Assembly: GCA_900540955.1 (NCBI GenBank)
Contig: UQIF01000001.1
Location: forward strand, 62,001-126,000
Length of the DNA stretch: 64,000 bases
Origin: an uncultured Olsenella sp.
Lineage (GTDB): Bacteria; Actinomycetota; Coriobacteriia; Coriobacteriales; Atopobiaceae
Direction of reading: 5' to 3'
The notes below the pieces were generated by a model. It saw only the letters and a list, made by a program, of their open reading frames with translations, ran no database searches and was not told the DNA's origin. Position 1 is the first letter of the stretch; every line of letters begins with the position of its first letter. Below are positions 33,540-42,628 of the stretch, piece after piece. The translations under genes and the position numbers were made by a program.

Positions 33540-34397
33540 ATGGATGCTGGCAAAGGAATGCTCAAGGCTCAGGCCCATCGAGCCTTCCGCTCAAAAAACT
33601 GGCGATATGCGCTCCTCGTATTCGTTGTGGTCTTGTCCGTGGCTTTCATCCAGACCTGTCTTGGCTTTTGGGGCCATGACGTCGCGGAGCTTCCCTCGGC
33701 CGCGTATGCATGGGCCGGGAACCATGGGGCCATGCAGACGCCTGTGTTTGGGCTGTTCGTGTATTTCCTCATGATTCCGTGCTCCAGCGCCGCCTTTGCC
33801 GACCGGCTTTACCTTGACGCGAGGCAAAAGCAGGCCAATGCGATCGCAAGCAGGGCTTCCTTGCGTGCCTATGTTGTCTCCATAGCTGCGATCGCTTTCG
33901 CCTTCGCGTTCCTTCTGACCTTCTTGGCCCTCGCGCTTTCACAGCTTATGTCCTTCGCCGCTTTCCCCCTCGTCGCCGGGCAGGACGCCTTTGCCGAGTT
34001 CAACACCCCCGCGTCATACGAGGCCGCGGTGGCTCCCGCCGCGGGCGTGGACCTGCTCGCCTCGCTCGCTGCGAACAATCGCTATGCCTTCAATCTTTTG
34101 ATCGCCTTTTACGAGGCGCTTTGGTCCGGAATCGCCGCCCTCGTTTCGGTGGCGATCTCGCTGTACTCGAAGCGGAGCCGCATCCTCGTCCTTGGCTTGC
34201 CGACGCTCCTGCTTTTGGTGTCCTCGAACTTCTTGCCGAGCGATGTGAACGTCATGGCCACCTACCTTGGGCTTTCCTTTGTTTGGGGTAATGGCGCCAC
34301 GTTGTTTTGGCTTATTGCGCTTCCGGTTCTTGCGATGCTCGCCGCGGTTGCCGCGATCGCCGCCGCCTTGCTGACCAAGCGGGATGTTCTCCTATGA
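33540..34397 (+). CDS. ABC transporter membrane subunit 1
   Basis: A 285-residue membrane protein with about six helices, starting at ATG 33540 after GGGGAGG. A large extracytoplasmic segment follows the first helix (about 40-65). The pattern of small hydrophobic permease-like subunits followed by one ATPase fits ABC-2 type exporters. Its stop overlaps the next start (ATGA), so the two are translationally coupled. Confidence 0.7.
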   Translation: MDAGKGMLKAQAHRAFRSKNWRYALLVFVVVLSVAFIQTCLGFWGHDVAELPSAAYAWAGNHGAMQTPVFGLFVYFLMIPCSSAAFADRLYLDARQKQANAIASRASLRAYVVSIAAIAFAFAFLLTFLALALSQLMSFAAFPLVAGQDAFAEFNTPASYEAAVAPAAGVDLLASLAANNRYAFNLLIAFYEALWSGIAALVSVAISLYSKRSRILVLGLPTLLLLVSSNFLPSDVNVMATYLGLSFVWGNGATLFWLIALPVLAMLAAVAAIAAALLTKRDVLL

Positions 34398-35137
34398 GCG
34401 CCGGGCCTGTGCGAAGAAGCGCTCTCGACCGAAGCTGCGCCATAGCGTGCGCCCTGGGCGTCATGCTCAGGGGCGTCGAATTCGCCTTCATCGAGACGGG
34501 CACGTTCTCGGCGGCGGTTGGCAACTTGCCAAAGTTGTTCTTCGTTGTTACCAGCTCGAACCTTGCCGTCTTTGCGCTCGTTCCGCTCGTGATCATACTG
34601 GGGATATCGAATCTGCAAATGAGCTCCTCTCCGCAAATACTGATCCGTGCCGGCAGCGGGGCCGCGAGCGTTGCGATGTGCCTCAAGGTCTCCGCTGTGC
34701 GTTCGGCGGTTTTTGCACTGACTGTGGTGGCGAGCGGTCTTTTGCTGGTCGCTGCCAGGGGCTTCTGGACGTTTGGCGCTGCGGCGGTGGTTTCGTTCCT
34801 TATAGCCGAGGCCGTTTTGATCGCTCTCTTCTGCATATGCTGCCAGCTCGTCATGGTCCTTACCTGGCTAACCTGCGCTTCTTTGCCGATGGCAATCTGC
34901 TCAGCGGCGTTCTACGGCTCGCTCGACTACCTTGCCAGCTTTTCTCCGGCTTTAGACCACCCCGCTTTGTACCTTGGTTGGAGGCTGACGCTTCTTGAGG
35001 CGACCATGCCCGTATCGGTTATGGTCTGCAACGCTCTGCGTCTGCTGGCCATCGCCTTGATCCTCGCGTTCGCCTCGGCGCGCGTTGCTTCGAGAAGGGA
35101 TTTGCTCCCGGTGGGCGGTGGCGCTGATGTCTTATAG
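34394..35137 (+). CDS. ABC transporter membrane subunit 2
   Basis: A 247-residue six-helix membrane protein starting at the ATGA overlap with the preceding gene. No catalytic motif. The same helix layout as its neighbours suggests three related permease-like subunits. Family assignment is by context with the ATPase at 35857. Confidence 0.68.
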   Translation: MSAGPVRRSALDRSCAIACALGVMLRGVEFAFIETGTFSAAVGNLPKLFFVVTSSNLAVFALVPLVIILGISNLQMSSSPQILIRAGSGAASVAMCLKVSAVRSAVFALTVVASGLLLVAARGFWTFGAAAVVSFLIAEAVLIALFCICCQLVMVLTWLTCASLPMAICSAAFYGSLDYLASFSPALDHPALYLGWRLTLLEATMPVSVMVCNALRLLAIALILAFASARVASRRDLLPVGGGADVL

Positions 35138-35846
35138 GTCCTTTGCCTTAAAGTGTGCCCTGATCACTCTGGTCTCTGCGGTGCTGATGCTCGCCATGGC
35201 CGCGGGCGGTGCGGATAAGGCGGCTCGCTATCTCATCGCAGGAGGCGCGCTTGTCCCGAGGGCTGGCGCAGCCCCGCATGTGTTCACCATGTTGACGGCG
35301 ATGATTCTGCCATCGGTGTGCACCTTTGCCTTTTCCGATCAGCTCGTGGAGGATTGTTCTCGCGCGAGGCTTACCGCCATTCGGGTTGGCTCGCGCATGA
35401 GTTGGGCAAGAAAGACGTGCGCCGGCGCTGCTTTGCGCGGTGGCTTCTCGGCACTGCTCGGCTACGGCGCTGGTCTGGGGGCCTTGCTTCTGGTCGGCGG
35501 CGAGGAAGTGTCCGGTTTTCCGGGGCTCCTGGCCTCGGTGGTGCTTCTCGCCCTTCAGCAAGCGCTTCTTGCCGTGGTGGCAAGCGCGGCGGCCTTGCGG
35601 TTGGGGGAAGTCGAGGCGTCCGTCGCGGTCCTGGGCGTGCACTTTGCGACTCTGTGCGCCCTCGCGGTCTCTCCCGCCAAGTGGCAGGCCGTGCTCGTGC
35701 CGCTCGCGCCTTCGGCTCAGGCGGTGCTCGCGTGGCACGACGCCTTGGGCTTCTTGCCCGTCAGGTCCATCGTCTATTTGCTGCTGCTGCTCTTAGTTGC
35801 TTGCGGGCTCGCATCCAGGGCCCTTGCCTCAAAGGAGCTTCTGTAG
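35127..35846 (+). CDS. ABC transporter membrane subunit 3
   Basis: A 239-residue, six-helix, Ala/Leu-rich membrane protein overlapping the preceding gene by 11 bases. It ends 10 bases before the ATPase gene. Cytoplasmic segment DQLVEDCSRARLTAIRVGSRMSWARKT may contact the ATPase, as does the similar DRLYLDARQKQANAIASRAS segment of subunit 1. That shared feature supports common descent. Confidence 0.68.
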   Translation: MSYRSFALKCALITLVSAVLMLAMAAGGADKAARYLIAGGALVPRAGAAPHVFTMLTAMILPSVCTFAFSDQLVEDCSRARLTAIRVGSRMSWARKTCAGAALRGGFSALLGYGAGLGALLLVGGEEVSGFPGLLASVVLLALQQALLAVVASAAALRLGEVEASVAVLGVHFATLCALAVSPAKWQAVLVPLAPSAQAVLAWHDALGFLPVRSIVYLLLLLLVACGLASRALASKELL

Positions 35847-35856
35847 GGGGTGTCTT

Positions 35857-36501
35857 ATGTCGGAGGTCATCAACATCGAAAACGCAACAAAGGTTATTAA
35901 GGACCGCACGGTGCTCGACGGCATCTCGCTTGAGCTTCCGCGTGGCGGTGTCTACGGCTTTATGGGAATCAACGGGTCTGGAAAAACCATGCTCTTTCGA
36001 GCCGTCGCAGGACTTATCCACCTCAGTTCCGGATCGATCAGCGTCTTTGGGCGCCGCATCGGCAAGGACTGCGACTTCCCGCCTAATCTAGGTCTCTCGC
36101 TCGACTCGACCGGCTTCTGGGAAGATCAATCGGCTCTTTGGAACCTGGCCTTTCTTGCCTCGATACGCGGCGAGGTGGGGGAGCCCACCGCCCGTGACGC
36201 GCTGAGGCGCGTGGGGCTCGACCCCGACGACGCCCGCAAGGTGTCTGCTTTTAGCATGGGTATGCGACAGCGCCTCTCGATTGCGCAGGCGGTGATGGAG
36301 ATGCCGGAGCTTCTCATCCTAGATGAGCCGACGAATGCGCTGGATGCGGACGGTATCGGCATGGTCGCGAGGCTGATCTCAGAGGAGCGCGCGAGGGGTT
36401 GCACCGTTCTTGTGTCTTGCCACAGCGAGCCTCAGGTCGAAGCCTTGTTCGATAGGACCTACCGCCTGTATGAGGGGCGCCTAGCAGATGGGAGGCCGTG
36501 A
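35857..36501 (+). CDS. ABC transporter ATP-binding protein
   Basis: A 214-residue ATPase with Walker A GINGSGKT (37-44), signature FSMGMRQR (about 128-135), Walker B LLILDEP and a switch His in SCHSE. It belongs to the bacitracin/lantibiotic-type exporter group by overall form. The start at 35857 has GGGGG upstream. It powers the three membrane subunits, acting in export of, or immunity to, the secreted proteins encoded upstream. The next gene starts at the TGATG overlap. Confidence 0.88.
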   Translation: MSEVINIENATKVIKDRTVLDGISLELPRGGVYGFMGINGSGKTMLFRAVAGLIHLSSGSISVFGRRIGKDCDFPPNLGLSLDSTGFWEDQSALWNLAFLASIRGEVGEPTARDALRRVGLDPDDARKVSAFSMGMRQRLSIAQAVMEMPELLILDEPTNALDADGIGMVARLISEERARGCTVLVSCHSEPQVEALFDRTYRLYEGRLADGRP

Positions 36502-37253
36502 TGGTTGCCCGGCGAAAGCTTTCCGAGCTGTCCTTGGGAGCGACTGCGTGCCTGGTTGTCCTCATGCTGGGCGTCTGTGCCGTCCTCGGGTTTGCCACCC
36601 GCAAGAGCTTCACCGATTACAATCACGAACAAACCGAGCTGGACGCGCTTCCCTGCGCCGTTTTCTCGCAGCCCGCGGAGATGCTGGCATACGCCGACAA
36701 CTCCGAGGCGCTTGACTCGGCCGAGGCCGTCGTCGTGGCGGTGTGCCGAGGCCGGGGAATGTACGCCTACCAGTCTTTTCTTCGCGAACTTGAGGTGACC
36801 GAGGTCCTGCGGGGCGACGGCATCGAGCCGGGAGACGTCATCGGCACATACGATAACCTGGCCATAGAGGAGCCGTACAACTACTCCGGCAAGGGCCAGT
36901 TCTCCTCTGAGCGCCGGGTACGGCCGGCGGGGCTTGGCCCAAACATGCGCGGTGCTGCGCCGTTGCGGGAGGGTCAGGCGTACCTTGTGTTTCTCAACAA
37001 GAAGCGCGGTCTTCCCGAGGCAAGTGAGCCTCGCTATGTCCAGGTGCACAGCGCCTATGCACATGTTGCGATCGACGTCTTTGAGCACCGGGAGCGAATC
37101 AGAATCGGGGGAGCCGTGTCCGGCGATGATGACGAGAGCATTCCCTTCGGCGAGGCTTTCAACTTTGACGCGTTTGTGAGCGATGAGACCGCACGGGGCG
37201 CCTACCTTGATGGGTGCCGACAAGCCATGGCGTCGGTTGGCCTGTGCAAGTAA
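36501..37253 (+). CDS. Membrane-anchored extracytoplasmic protein
   Basis: A 250-residue protein with one N-terminal membrane helix (about 14-36) and a soluble outside domain. The domain has alternating strands (AEAVVVAVCRGRG, LEVTEVLRGD, GDVIGTYDN, QAYLVFLNKK), a layout seen in secreted OB-like or lipoprotein domains. ATG at 36501 overlaps the ATPase stop, with GGAGG 5 bases before it. As the last gene of the ABC operon it could be an accessory or immunity factor. No named family. Confidence 0.7.
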   Translation: MVARRKLSELSLGATACLVVLMLGVCAVLGFATRKSFTDYNHEQTELDALPCAVFSQPAEMLAYADNSEALDSAEAVVVAVCRGRGMYAYQSFLRELEVTEVLRGDGIEPGDVIGTYDNLAIEEPYNYSGKGQFSSERRVRPAGLGPNMRGAAPLREGQAYLVFLNKKRGLPEASEPRYVQVHSAYAHVAIDVFEHRERIRIGGAVSGDDDESIPFGEAFNFDAFVSDETARGAYLDGCRQAMASVGLCK

Positions 37254-37573
37254 CCTGCGTTTTTTGCCTGTCGGGCTCAGCGGGTTGTGGCGGATGCCAA
37301 GGCGACCGTCCGATGCATGGCGGATTCTGTTCGCTCGACCAATGAACGCGAGCGCCGCCGCGAGGATACTCTTTTACAGCAAAAGGCCCTTCTTGCTTCT
37401 TGCCGCCATGCCGGGAAGCAAGAAGGGCCTTTGTTTGTTCGCACGACCGCACGGCCCCTCGTCGCGCATCCCTCGTTTGCGCAGACGGTGAACGTCCCCG
37501 CCGCGCGCCGTAACCTTCTTTCCAGAATGCGCGGGCGCCGGCCCGCGCCCGGATGCTCTGGAGAGGGGCAAAC
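37254..37573 (+). other. Gene-free stretch before the second flavodoxin gene
   Basis: This 320-base gap holds a strong terminator (37382-37432), a GC-rich hairpin GCGCGGGC (37529-37536 with 37541-37548) and the ribosome site GAGAGGGG. The remainder shows no gene, RNA or clear promoter. Confidence 0.6.
37382..37432. terminator. Strong bidirectional terminator
   Basis: Seventeen-base perfect stem AAAGGCCCTTCTTGCTT (37382-37398) with 37416-37432, flanked by A and T runs. It insulates the ABC island from the second catabolic region. Confidence 0.85.
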
Positions 37574-38566
37574 ATGTCGTTCAAGGTTATGGCAATCTGC
37601 GCCGGCAGGCACGGCGGAAACGGCGAGGCGCTCGCCAAGGAGGCTCTCTGTGCGGTCCAGGAGGCGGGCGGCGAGGTCGAGCTCATCAACCTCTTTGACT
37701 ACAACATCCTTCCCTGCACCGGCTGCGAGGGCTGCACGATGCAGATGGGCAAGATGGCCGCCGGCCTCCAGAAGGAGTACCACGGCTGCGTCCTCAAGAA
37801 CAAAGACGACGTCGACGCCATCATTCGCGAGCTTCAGACCTGCCAGGGCGTGATCTTCTCGGTTCCGACCTACGACCTCACCCCGAGCTCGGTCTACACC
37901 CGCTTCGCGCAGCGTTTCCTTGCCTACGAGCTCTCGTTCCTCCTTGCCATCGGCGCCGTCAAGGAGAACCCGCATACCGTGGCCGGCCTCATCTCCGTCG
38001 GCGGCTCCATGCACGACTGGCAGTCGCTCGCGCTCGAGAGCCTGCAGGCCACCATGTTCACCATGTCCATCACCGTGGTGGACCGCTACATGGCTCAGCG
38101 CAACGGCCGCCCGGGCAATACCTTCGTGTGGGGCGACGACGTCGAGTGGGGCGGCCAGATCGCCCGCGCGCGCAAGATGGGCGAGAACATCGTCAAGGCA
38201 ATCCAGACCCCGGTCGATGAGCGCTGCTGGCTCGGGGACCCCGACGACGGCGTGTGTCCCAACTGCCACAGCTCGCTCGTCTATCCCGGCGACAAGCACT
38301 GGGACGGCGTCGAGTTCCCGTGGGAGTGCGCGGTCTGCGGCGCGGGCGGCGACATCGTCACCGACGAGAAGACCGGACGTCCCAAGCTCAGAATCGCGGA
38401 GAACGGCCTGATCCGCGACCGCAACGACGACCACGCGCGCGCCGAGCACCTCAACGAGATCAACAAGACCCGCGACGAGTTCTTCGCCCACATCGATGAG
38501 GTCAAGCCCCTTATGGAGAAGTACGCCTCGATGAAGTTCCCGACACTTGAGATCAAGCGCGACTAG
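37574..38566 (+). CDS. Iron-sulfur flavodoxin with C-terminal zinc ribbon (set B)
   Basis: A 330-residue paralogue of the protein at 24160. The flavodoxin-like domain carries C48-x2-C51-x2-C54-x17-C72 (PCTGCEGC), consistent with a cluster next to FMN. A zinc ribbon (CPNC at about 228-231 and CAVC at about 252-255) and a helical tail ending KFPTLEIKRD follow. The start at 37574 has GAGAGGGG upstream. It is convergent with a PucR gene and close to the thiolase cassette, mirroring the arrangement in set A. Confidence 0.8.
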   Translation: MSFKVMAICAGRHGGNGEALAKEALCAVQEAGGEVELINLFDYNILPCTGCEGCTMQMGKMAAGLQKEYHGCVLKNKDDVDAIIRELQTCQGVIFSVPTYDLTPSSVYTRFAQRFLAYELSFLLAIGAVKENPHTVAGLISVGGSMHDWQSLALESLQATMFTMSITVVDRYMAQRNGRPGNTFVWGDDVEWGGQIARARKMGENIVKAIQTPVDERCWLGDPDDGVCPNCHSSLVYPGDKHWDGVEFPWECAVCGAGGDIVTDEKTGRPKLRIAENGLIRDRNDDHARAEHLNEINKTRDEFFAHIDEVKPLMEKYASMKFPTLEIKRD

Positions 38567-38621
38567 TCTAGCTCGGCTGCGTCGGGAAGCGCGCCGCCGC
38601 GGCGGCGCCGGCCGGCTGCGC

Positions 38622-39935
38622 CTATTTGGGGCAGTGCAGGTCGGCGCTCGTCCGCGGTTTTGTGCGTGGTTCGAGGATTCCGAGGTAGATGAGGGTGCGG
38701 ATCGAGAGGTGGAACAAAAAGAGATCCTCTCCCGATGCGAGGTCGTTGTCGGTGATCTCCTTGATGCGCCCCAGGCGGTAGAGCAGCGTGTTCTTGTGAA
38801 GGCTGAGCAGCGCCGCCGTCCTCGCCGTGTTGCATCCGTTCTGCATGTAGGCGAAGAGCGTCTCCACGAGCTCGGAGTCGTGCACCTGGTCATGCTCCCA
38901 CAGCGCCCAGATCATCGGGTGGCAGTAGTTGATGAGGTTCATATGGTCGTTGCAGATGTCGAGCATCTCCATATAGGTGTACTCGCAGTAGCGGTAGACG
39001 TGGGTGTCCTCGAGGACCTTCGTGTAGGTCGAGCCCAGGCGCATGGCTGCGCGCGCCTGGTTGAGGTGGGCGCGCACATCGGTCATCTCGGAAAACGCGT
39101 TGCTCACGCCGAAGCGCAGGTTGTTCGCCGCGGCCACGCGCACAAGGATCGCCTCGTCCGCCTCCGAGAGCCGGATGGCGTCGCGGCGGCTCACCACGGC
39201 GACGAGCTCGTCGTCGTAGAACGTTGCCAGGCTGTGGACGAGCAGCGGCGCGAGCTGGGCCTTCACGCTGTGGACGGCTCGGGCGTCGAGCGGGGCGCCG
39301 ATGCCGTGCGCGCAGACGACGAAGAGGCTGCCGAGCGGGCGAAATCCCACGAGCTCCATGCGCCGTGCGCACGAGATCGGGTTGGGCTGTTCGTCGTCGA
39401 GCAGGCGGGAGAGGAAGTACGGGCCCGCCGCCGCGTCCCCGCCCGAAAGAAAGGCGCCTTTTTGGAGCTCCTGGCCAAGGAGGGCCGCCAGGCGCGCGAA
39501 GACGAGCCCGTCATCTTCCGTGAATGCTCGGTTCCTGGCGATCGTCATCACGCGCCCGAGGCAGACGCCGTGGACCATGACTGCCTGAGTCAGGGTGTCG
39601 AGCCCGTAGACGGGGTTGTGACGCAGGACCGCCCCGCGGGAGCGCGCGAGCTCCTCGTCGACGCCCGTCTCGATGATGTAGCGGACGCCCTCGTCGAGGA
39701 TGGTGTCGTCCTCTGCGAGCTCGCGTCGCGTCACCTGGGCAAACGTCGATTCGTCGCCTTCCTCGAGCTCGAACCCCGCGCGGGCGGCGTATCGGTAGGT
39801 CGGGTCGGCGACGAGCACGGGGTTGCCGAGCACGTTGGCGGCGACCTCCACGAGGTTCTTGAGCCCGCGGTCGGAAAGAAGCGCCTCGAGCATGCGCTCG
39901 CAGGCATCGGCTACATAAGCAGAGTTCTCTGGCAT
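38622..39935 (-). CDS. PucR-type transcriptional regulator (set B)
   Basis: A 437-residue regulator with the C-terminal helix-turn-helix of the PucR family (about 367-400, NTARTAALLSLHKNTLLYRLGRI region) and an N-terminal sensing region (about 20-110) with VADPTYRYAARAGF, reminiscent of a small-ligand domain. AAAGGTG lies 8 bases before the ATG. It is divergent from a TetR gene with 89 bases between. It is likely to sense the substrate of the neighbouring thiolase/acyl kinase cassette. Confidence 0.83.
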   Translation of the reverse strand: MPENSAYVADACERMLEALLSDRGLKNLVEVAANVLGNPVLVADPTYRYAARAGFELEEGDESTFAQVTRRELAEDDTILDEGVRYIIETGVDEELARSRGAVLRHNPVYGLDTLTQAVMVHGVCLGRVMTIARNRAFTEDDGLVFARLAALLGQELQKGAFLSGGDAAAGPYFLSRLLDDEQPNPISCARRMELVGFRPLGSLFVVCAHGIGAPLDARAVHSVKAQLAPLLVHSLATFYDDELVAVVSRRDAIRLSEADEAILVRVAAANNLRFGVSNAFSEMTDVRAHLNQARAAMRLGSTYTKVLEDTHVYRYCEYTYMEMLDICNDHMNLINYCHPMIWALWEHDQVHDSELVETLFAYMQNGCNTARTAALLSLHKNTLLYRLGRIKEITDNDLASGEDLFLFHLSIRTLIYLGILEPRTKPRTSADLHCPK

Positions 39936-40024
39936 CGACGGTCACCTTTCCCCTTTGCGCGGCGGCTCCCCCGAGCGCGCACGCACGACCCTATGGTATT
40001 CGATTCGGAAGCGGTGGTGTAACA

Positions 40025-40642
40025 ATGACGGCATGGGGACGCGACAAGAGGCGTGATTCTGTTGACGAGCGCATCGAGGACGCGGTCTTCTCGCTGATGT
40101 CGACGACGGACATCCCCGAGATCCGCGTGGGCGACGTGGCGCGCGCTGCGGGCATTTCGCGCTCGACCTTCTATCGCCACTTCGACTCGGTCGACGACGT
40201 GGTCAAGGGCTTCGAGACCGACCTTCTTGCCAATATGCACGACATCAACAGCTACGCGCTAAAGGGCCGCTTCGGGCAGTCCGAGCTCGAGCCCACGCCG
40301 ACGATGATCAGGCGCATGGAGCTTTTGGCCGAGCGCAGGGATAAGGTCGTCGCGCTCAACGGCCCCCACGGCGACCCCCAGTTCGTGCACAAGGCCACGG
40401 TCCTCATGCACGACCACTTCCGCGACCGCTTGGCCGGAGTCGAGGGGTCGGGCGACTACCGCGACTTCTACCTCGCCTTCGTCCTCGCAGGGCACCACAA
40501 CGTGATCCAGTACTGGCTCGAGAAGCGCCCGAACGTCGAGCCGGAGGTCGTCGCGGGCGTCCTCAACCGTCTCTTCTACGCGCCGTTCTTCCTCGACAAC
40601 GCGACGGCGCGCACGTCCGCAAGGTCGCCTTTCGGGGAGTAG
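40025..40642 (+). CDS. TetR family transcriptional regulator
   Basis: A 205-residue TetR protein: N-terminal helix-turn-helix (about 15-60, RAAGISRSTFYRHFDSVDDVV region) and a helical domain with FYLAFVLAGHHNVIQYWLEKRP, typical of the DhaS-like TetR C-terminal form. The ribosome site is a weak GGTGG. It lies 213 bases upstream of the thiolase gene on the same strand. An imperfect palindrome around AGCAGGGCCCCGCT (about 40764-40778) in that gap is a possible operator. Confidence 0.82.
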   Translation: MTAWGRDKRRDSVDERIEDAVFSLMSTTDIPEIRVGDVARAAGISRSTFYRHFDSVDDVVKGFETDLLANMHDINSYALKGRFGQSELEPTPTMIRRMELLAERRDKVVALNGPHGDPQFVHKATVLMHDHFRDRLAGVEGSGDYRDFYLAFVLAGHHNVIQYWLEKRPNVEPEVVAGVLNRLFYAPFFLDNATARTSARSPFGE

Positions 40643-40855
40643 CGGCAGGCGAGCGCGAACGGCGTCGTTTTGGCGGTGGACGGCGATGCCATCAACGTCC
40701 GCGCCGCACCTTCTAGCTGCAAAAAGAAACAAATCAAGTCGAGTTGTCCCATTCACGGAAACAAGCAGGGCCCCGCTGTTCTTCTCTCCGCATGCGCCCA
40801 ATCGTAGCATCCAAGCCATGGCAAGCACGTCAATCAACGGATAAGGATGTGAACT

Positions 40856-42142
40856 ATGGTCAAGCTCGGCAAGAACGCGCGCAGCGTGTCCATCGTCGGC
40901 GTGGGGTGCACGCCGTTCAAGGACTTCGAGACGCACCTCGAGACACAGGGCATCGGCGAGGGCGAGGCGTTCGGCTACGCCGCCCTCGAGGCGATCGCGG
41001 ACGCGGGCCTGGAGCCCCGCGACGTCGACTTCTTCTACCACGGCAGCGCCAACCCCTACCTCGTCGGCGACTGCATCACGCCGAACATGCAGGTGGCCGA
41101 CTGGATCGGCATGCGCGCCAAGGGCTCCGTGCACCACTCCGAGGCGTGCTGCACGGGCTACGTCGCCCTCGAGCAGGCCGTGATGGCGGTCGCCTCCGGC
41201 ACCTACGACGTCGTGCTGTCCGGCGCCTGCGACCTCGCGTCCACGCTTCCCGTCGAGCACCAGCCCTCCCACATCCGCCAGGACTTCCCGCTCTCGGTCA
41301 TGATCCCCTCGCTCGACAAGATCTACGACCGCGCCTACGGGCGCCCGCTCGACGGCGCCTTCGGCGTGAGCTTCGACAACTGGATCAACGAGTACTCGAT
41401 GACCTACGACGTCGACGCGGACAAGATCGACGACGCCTTGAACGGCCTCACCAAGTCCCTCCGCCGCGGCGCGGTCGAGAACCCGCTCGGGTGGTACGAG
41501 ACGACCATCGACGAGGACGCCGCGGCCAACGGTTTCGACTCCGCCGACGAGTACCTCAAGTCCATGTACAACCCCAAGGTCACCCAGTACCTGCGCGTGA
41601 CCGGCTTCGAGAAGAAGTGCGACGGCGCTGCCGCCCTCGTCGTCATGCCGACCGAAAAGGCGCTCGCCATGGGCGTGCCGCACACCCCGATCGAGGTCCT
41701 GGGCACCGGCGCGTCCGCCGTCGAGGCGGGCCTTGTCCACAACGAGCACTGGGCCACGAAGGTCGCCGCCCAGCAGGTCTATGAGCTCACAGGCGTCAGC
41801 CCCGACGAGATCGACCTCTTTATGTGCAACGACTTCTTCCTGGCCTCCGAGATCGTCTCCGCCGAGGAGTGCGGCTACATCCCGCGCGGCGAGGCCTGGA
41901 AGTACGCCATCGACGGCCGCACCGCCTACGACGGCGACAAGCCCATCAACCCGCACGGCGGCCGCTGCAACTTCGGCCACGCCCACGGCGCCTCCGGCAT
42001 CGCCGACATCTATGAGGCGGTCAAGCAGATGCGCGGGGAGGCAGGCGCGACCCAGATGGCCAAACGCCCCGACACCACCTTCGTCCGCGGCTTCGGCGGC
42101 TCGCAGAACGTCCGCTGCCAGATCCTGCGCGCGGTCCGCTAG
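40856..42142 (+). CDS. Thiolase-like acyltransferase (SCP-x/PhlC type, set B)
   Basis: A 428-residue thiolase-fold enzyme that makes or breaks a C-C bond next to a carbonyl. The nucleophile is C98 in SEACCTG, and GHAHGASG carries the catalytic His (H375/H377). The HDCF motif of SCP-2 thiolases, which supplies the acid/base Cys, reads CNDF here (C324-N-D-F), and the C-terminal CxG is GFGG, so normal beta-ketothiolase chemistry is doubtful. These variants usually pair with a DUF35 protein, which is the next gene. The PhlACB acyltransferase is the closest described parallel. AAGGA precedes the ATG. Confidence 0.84.
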   Translation: MVKLGKNARSVSIVGVGCTPFKDFETHLETQGIGEGEAFGYAALEAIADAGLEPRDVDFFYHGSANPYLVGDCITPNMQVADWIGMRAKGSVHHSEACCTGYVALEQAVMAVASGTYDVVLSGACDLASTLPVEHQPSHIRQDFPLSVMIPSLDKIYDRAYGRPLDGAFGVSFDNWINEYSMTYDVDADKIDDALNGLTKSLRRGAVENPLGWYETTIDEDAAANGFDSADEYLKSMYNPKVTQYLRVTGFEKKCDGAAALVVMPTEKALAMGVPHTPIEVLGTGASAVEAGLVHNEHWATKVAAQQVYELTGVSPDEIDLFMCNDFFLASEIVSAEECGYIPRGEAWKYAIDGRTAYDGDKPINPHGGRCNFGHAHGASGIADIYEAVKQMRGEAGATQMAKRPDTTFVRGFGGSQNVRCQILRAVR

Positions 42143-42166
42143 CGCCCATACCAAAAGGAGACACAC

Positions 42167-42586
42167 ATGAAGCTCGAGATGATGGAGCCCGTCGTCAAGA
42201 AGTTCTACGAGGGCCTGGCAGAGGGCAAGTTCTATGCCCGCAAGTGCCGCGAGTGCGGCGCCGTCGAGTTCCCGCCGCACCTTGCCTGCAACGCCTGCGG
42301 ATACCACGAGACCGAGTGGTGCGAGGTGAGCGGCCACGGCAGGCTCATCGACTTCACGCTGCCCGGGCCGCAAAACGACAAGCCCTATCTCAAGGAGAAC
42401 GGCAAGTACGCCTACGGCGCCGTCGAGATAGACGAGGGCTCCCAGTACACCTACGTGATCTACGGCATCACAAAGAAGAAGGCCCCCGAGATCCGCGCGC
42501 GCCTCATGGCGGGGGAGACCGTCGGCGTGCACGCGAAGGTCATTGACCGCCCCGGCTACAAGATGCTCACCTTCGAGCTCGACTAG
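42167..42586 (+). CDS. DUF35 OB-fold/zinc ribbon protein, thiolase partner
   Basis: A 139-residue protein: N-terminal helix, rubredoxin-like zinc ribbon (CREC at about 26-29 and CNAC at about 41-44), then an OB-fold (GRLIDFTL, YGAVEID, VHAKVID). DUF35 proteins form a complex with thiolase-fold enzymes and are needed for their activity, as PhlB is for PhlC. It lies 24 bases after the thiolase gene. AAAGGAG is upstream. Confidence 0.88.
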   Translation: MKLEMMEPVVKKFYEGLAEGKFYARKCRECGAVEFPPHLACNACGYHETEWCEVSGHGRLIDFTLPGPQNDKPYLKENGKYAYGAVEIDEGSQYTYVIYGITKKKAPEIRARLMAGETVGVHAKVIDRPGYKMLTFELD

Positions 42587-42628
42587 CCCGCATTTCTTGC
42601 CATCAAACCATTGTCGAAAGGAAACGCC

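Noticed and set aside
40761..40785. Palindrome upstream of the thiolase gene as a firm TetR operator
   Set aside because: The symmetry is imperfect and no second copy is seen near the tetR gene; kept only as a remark.
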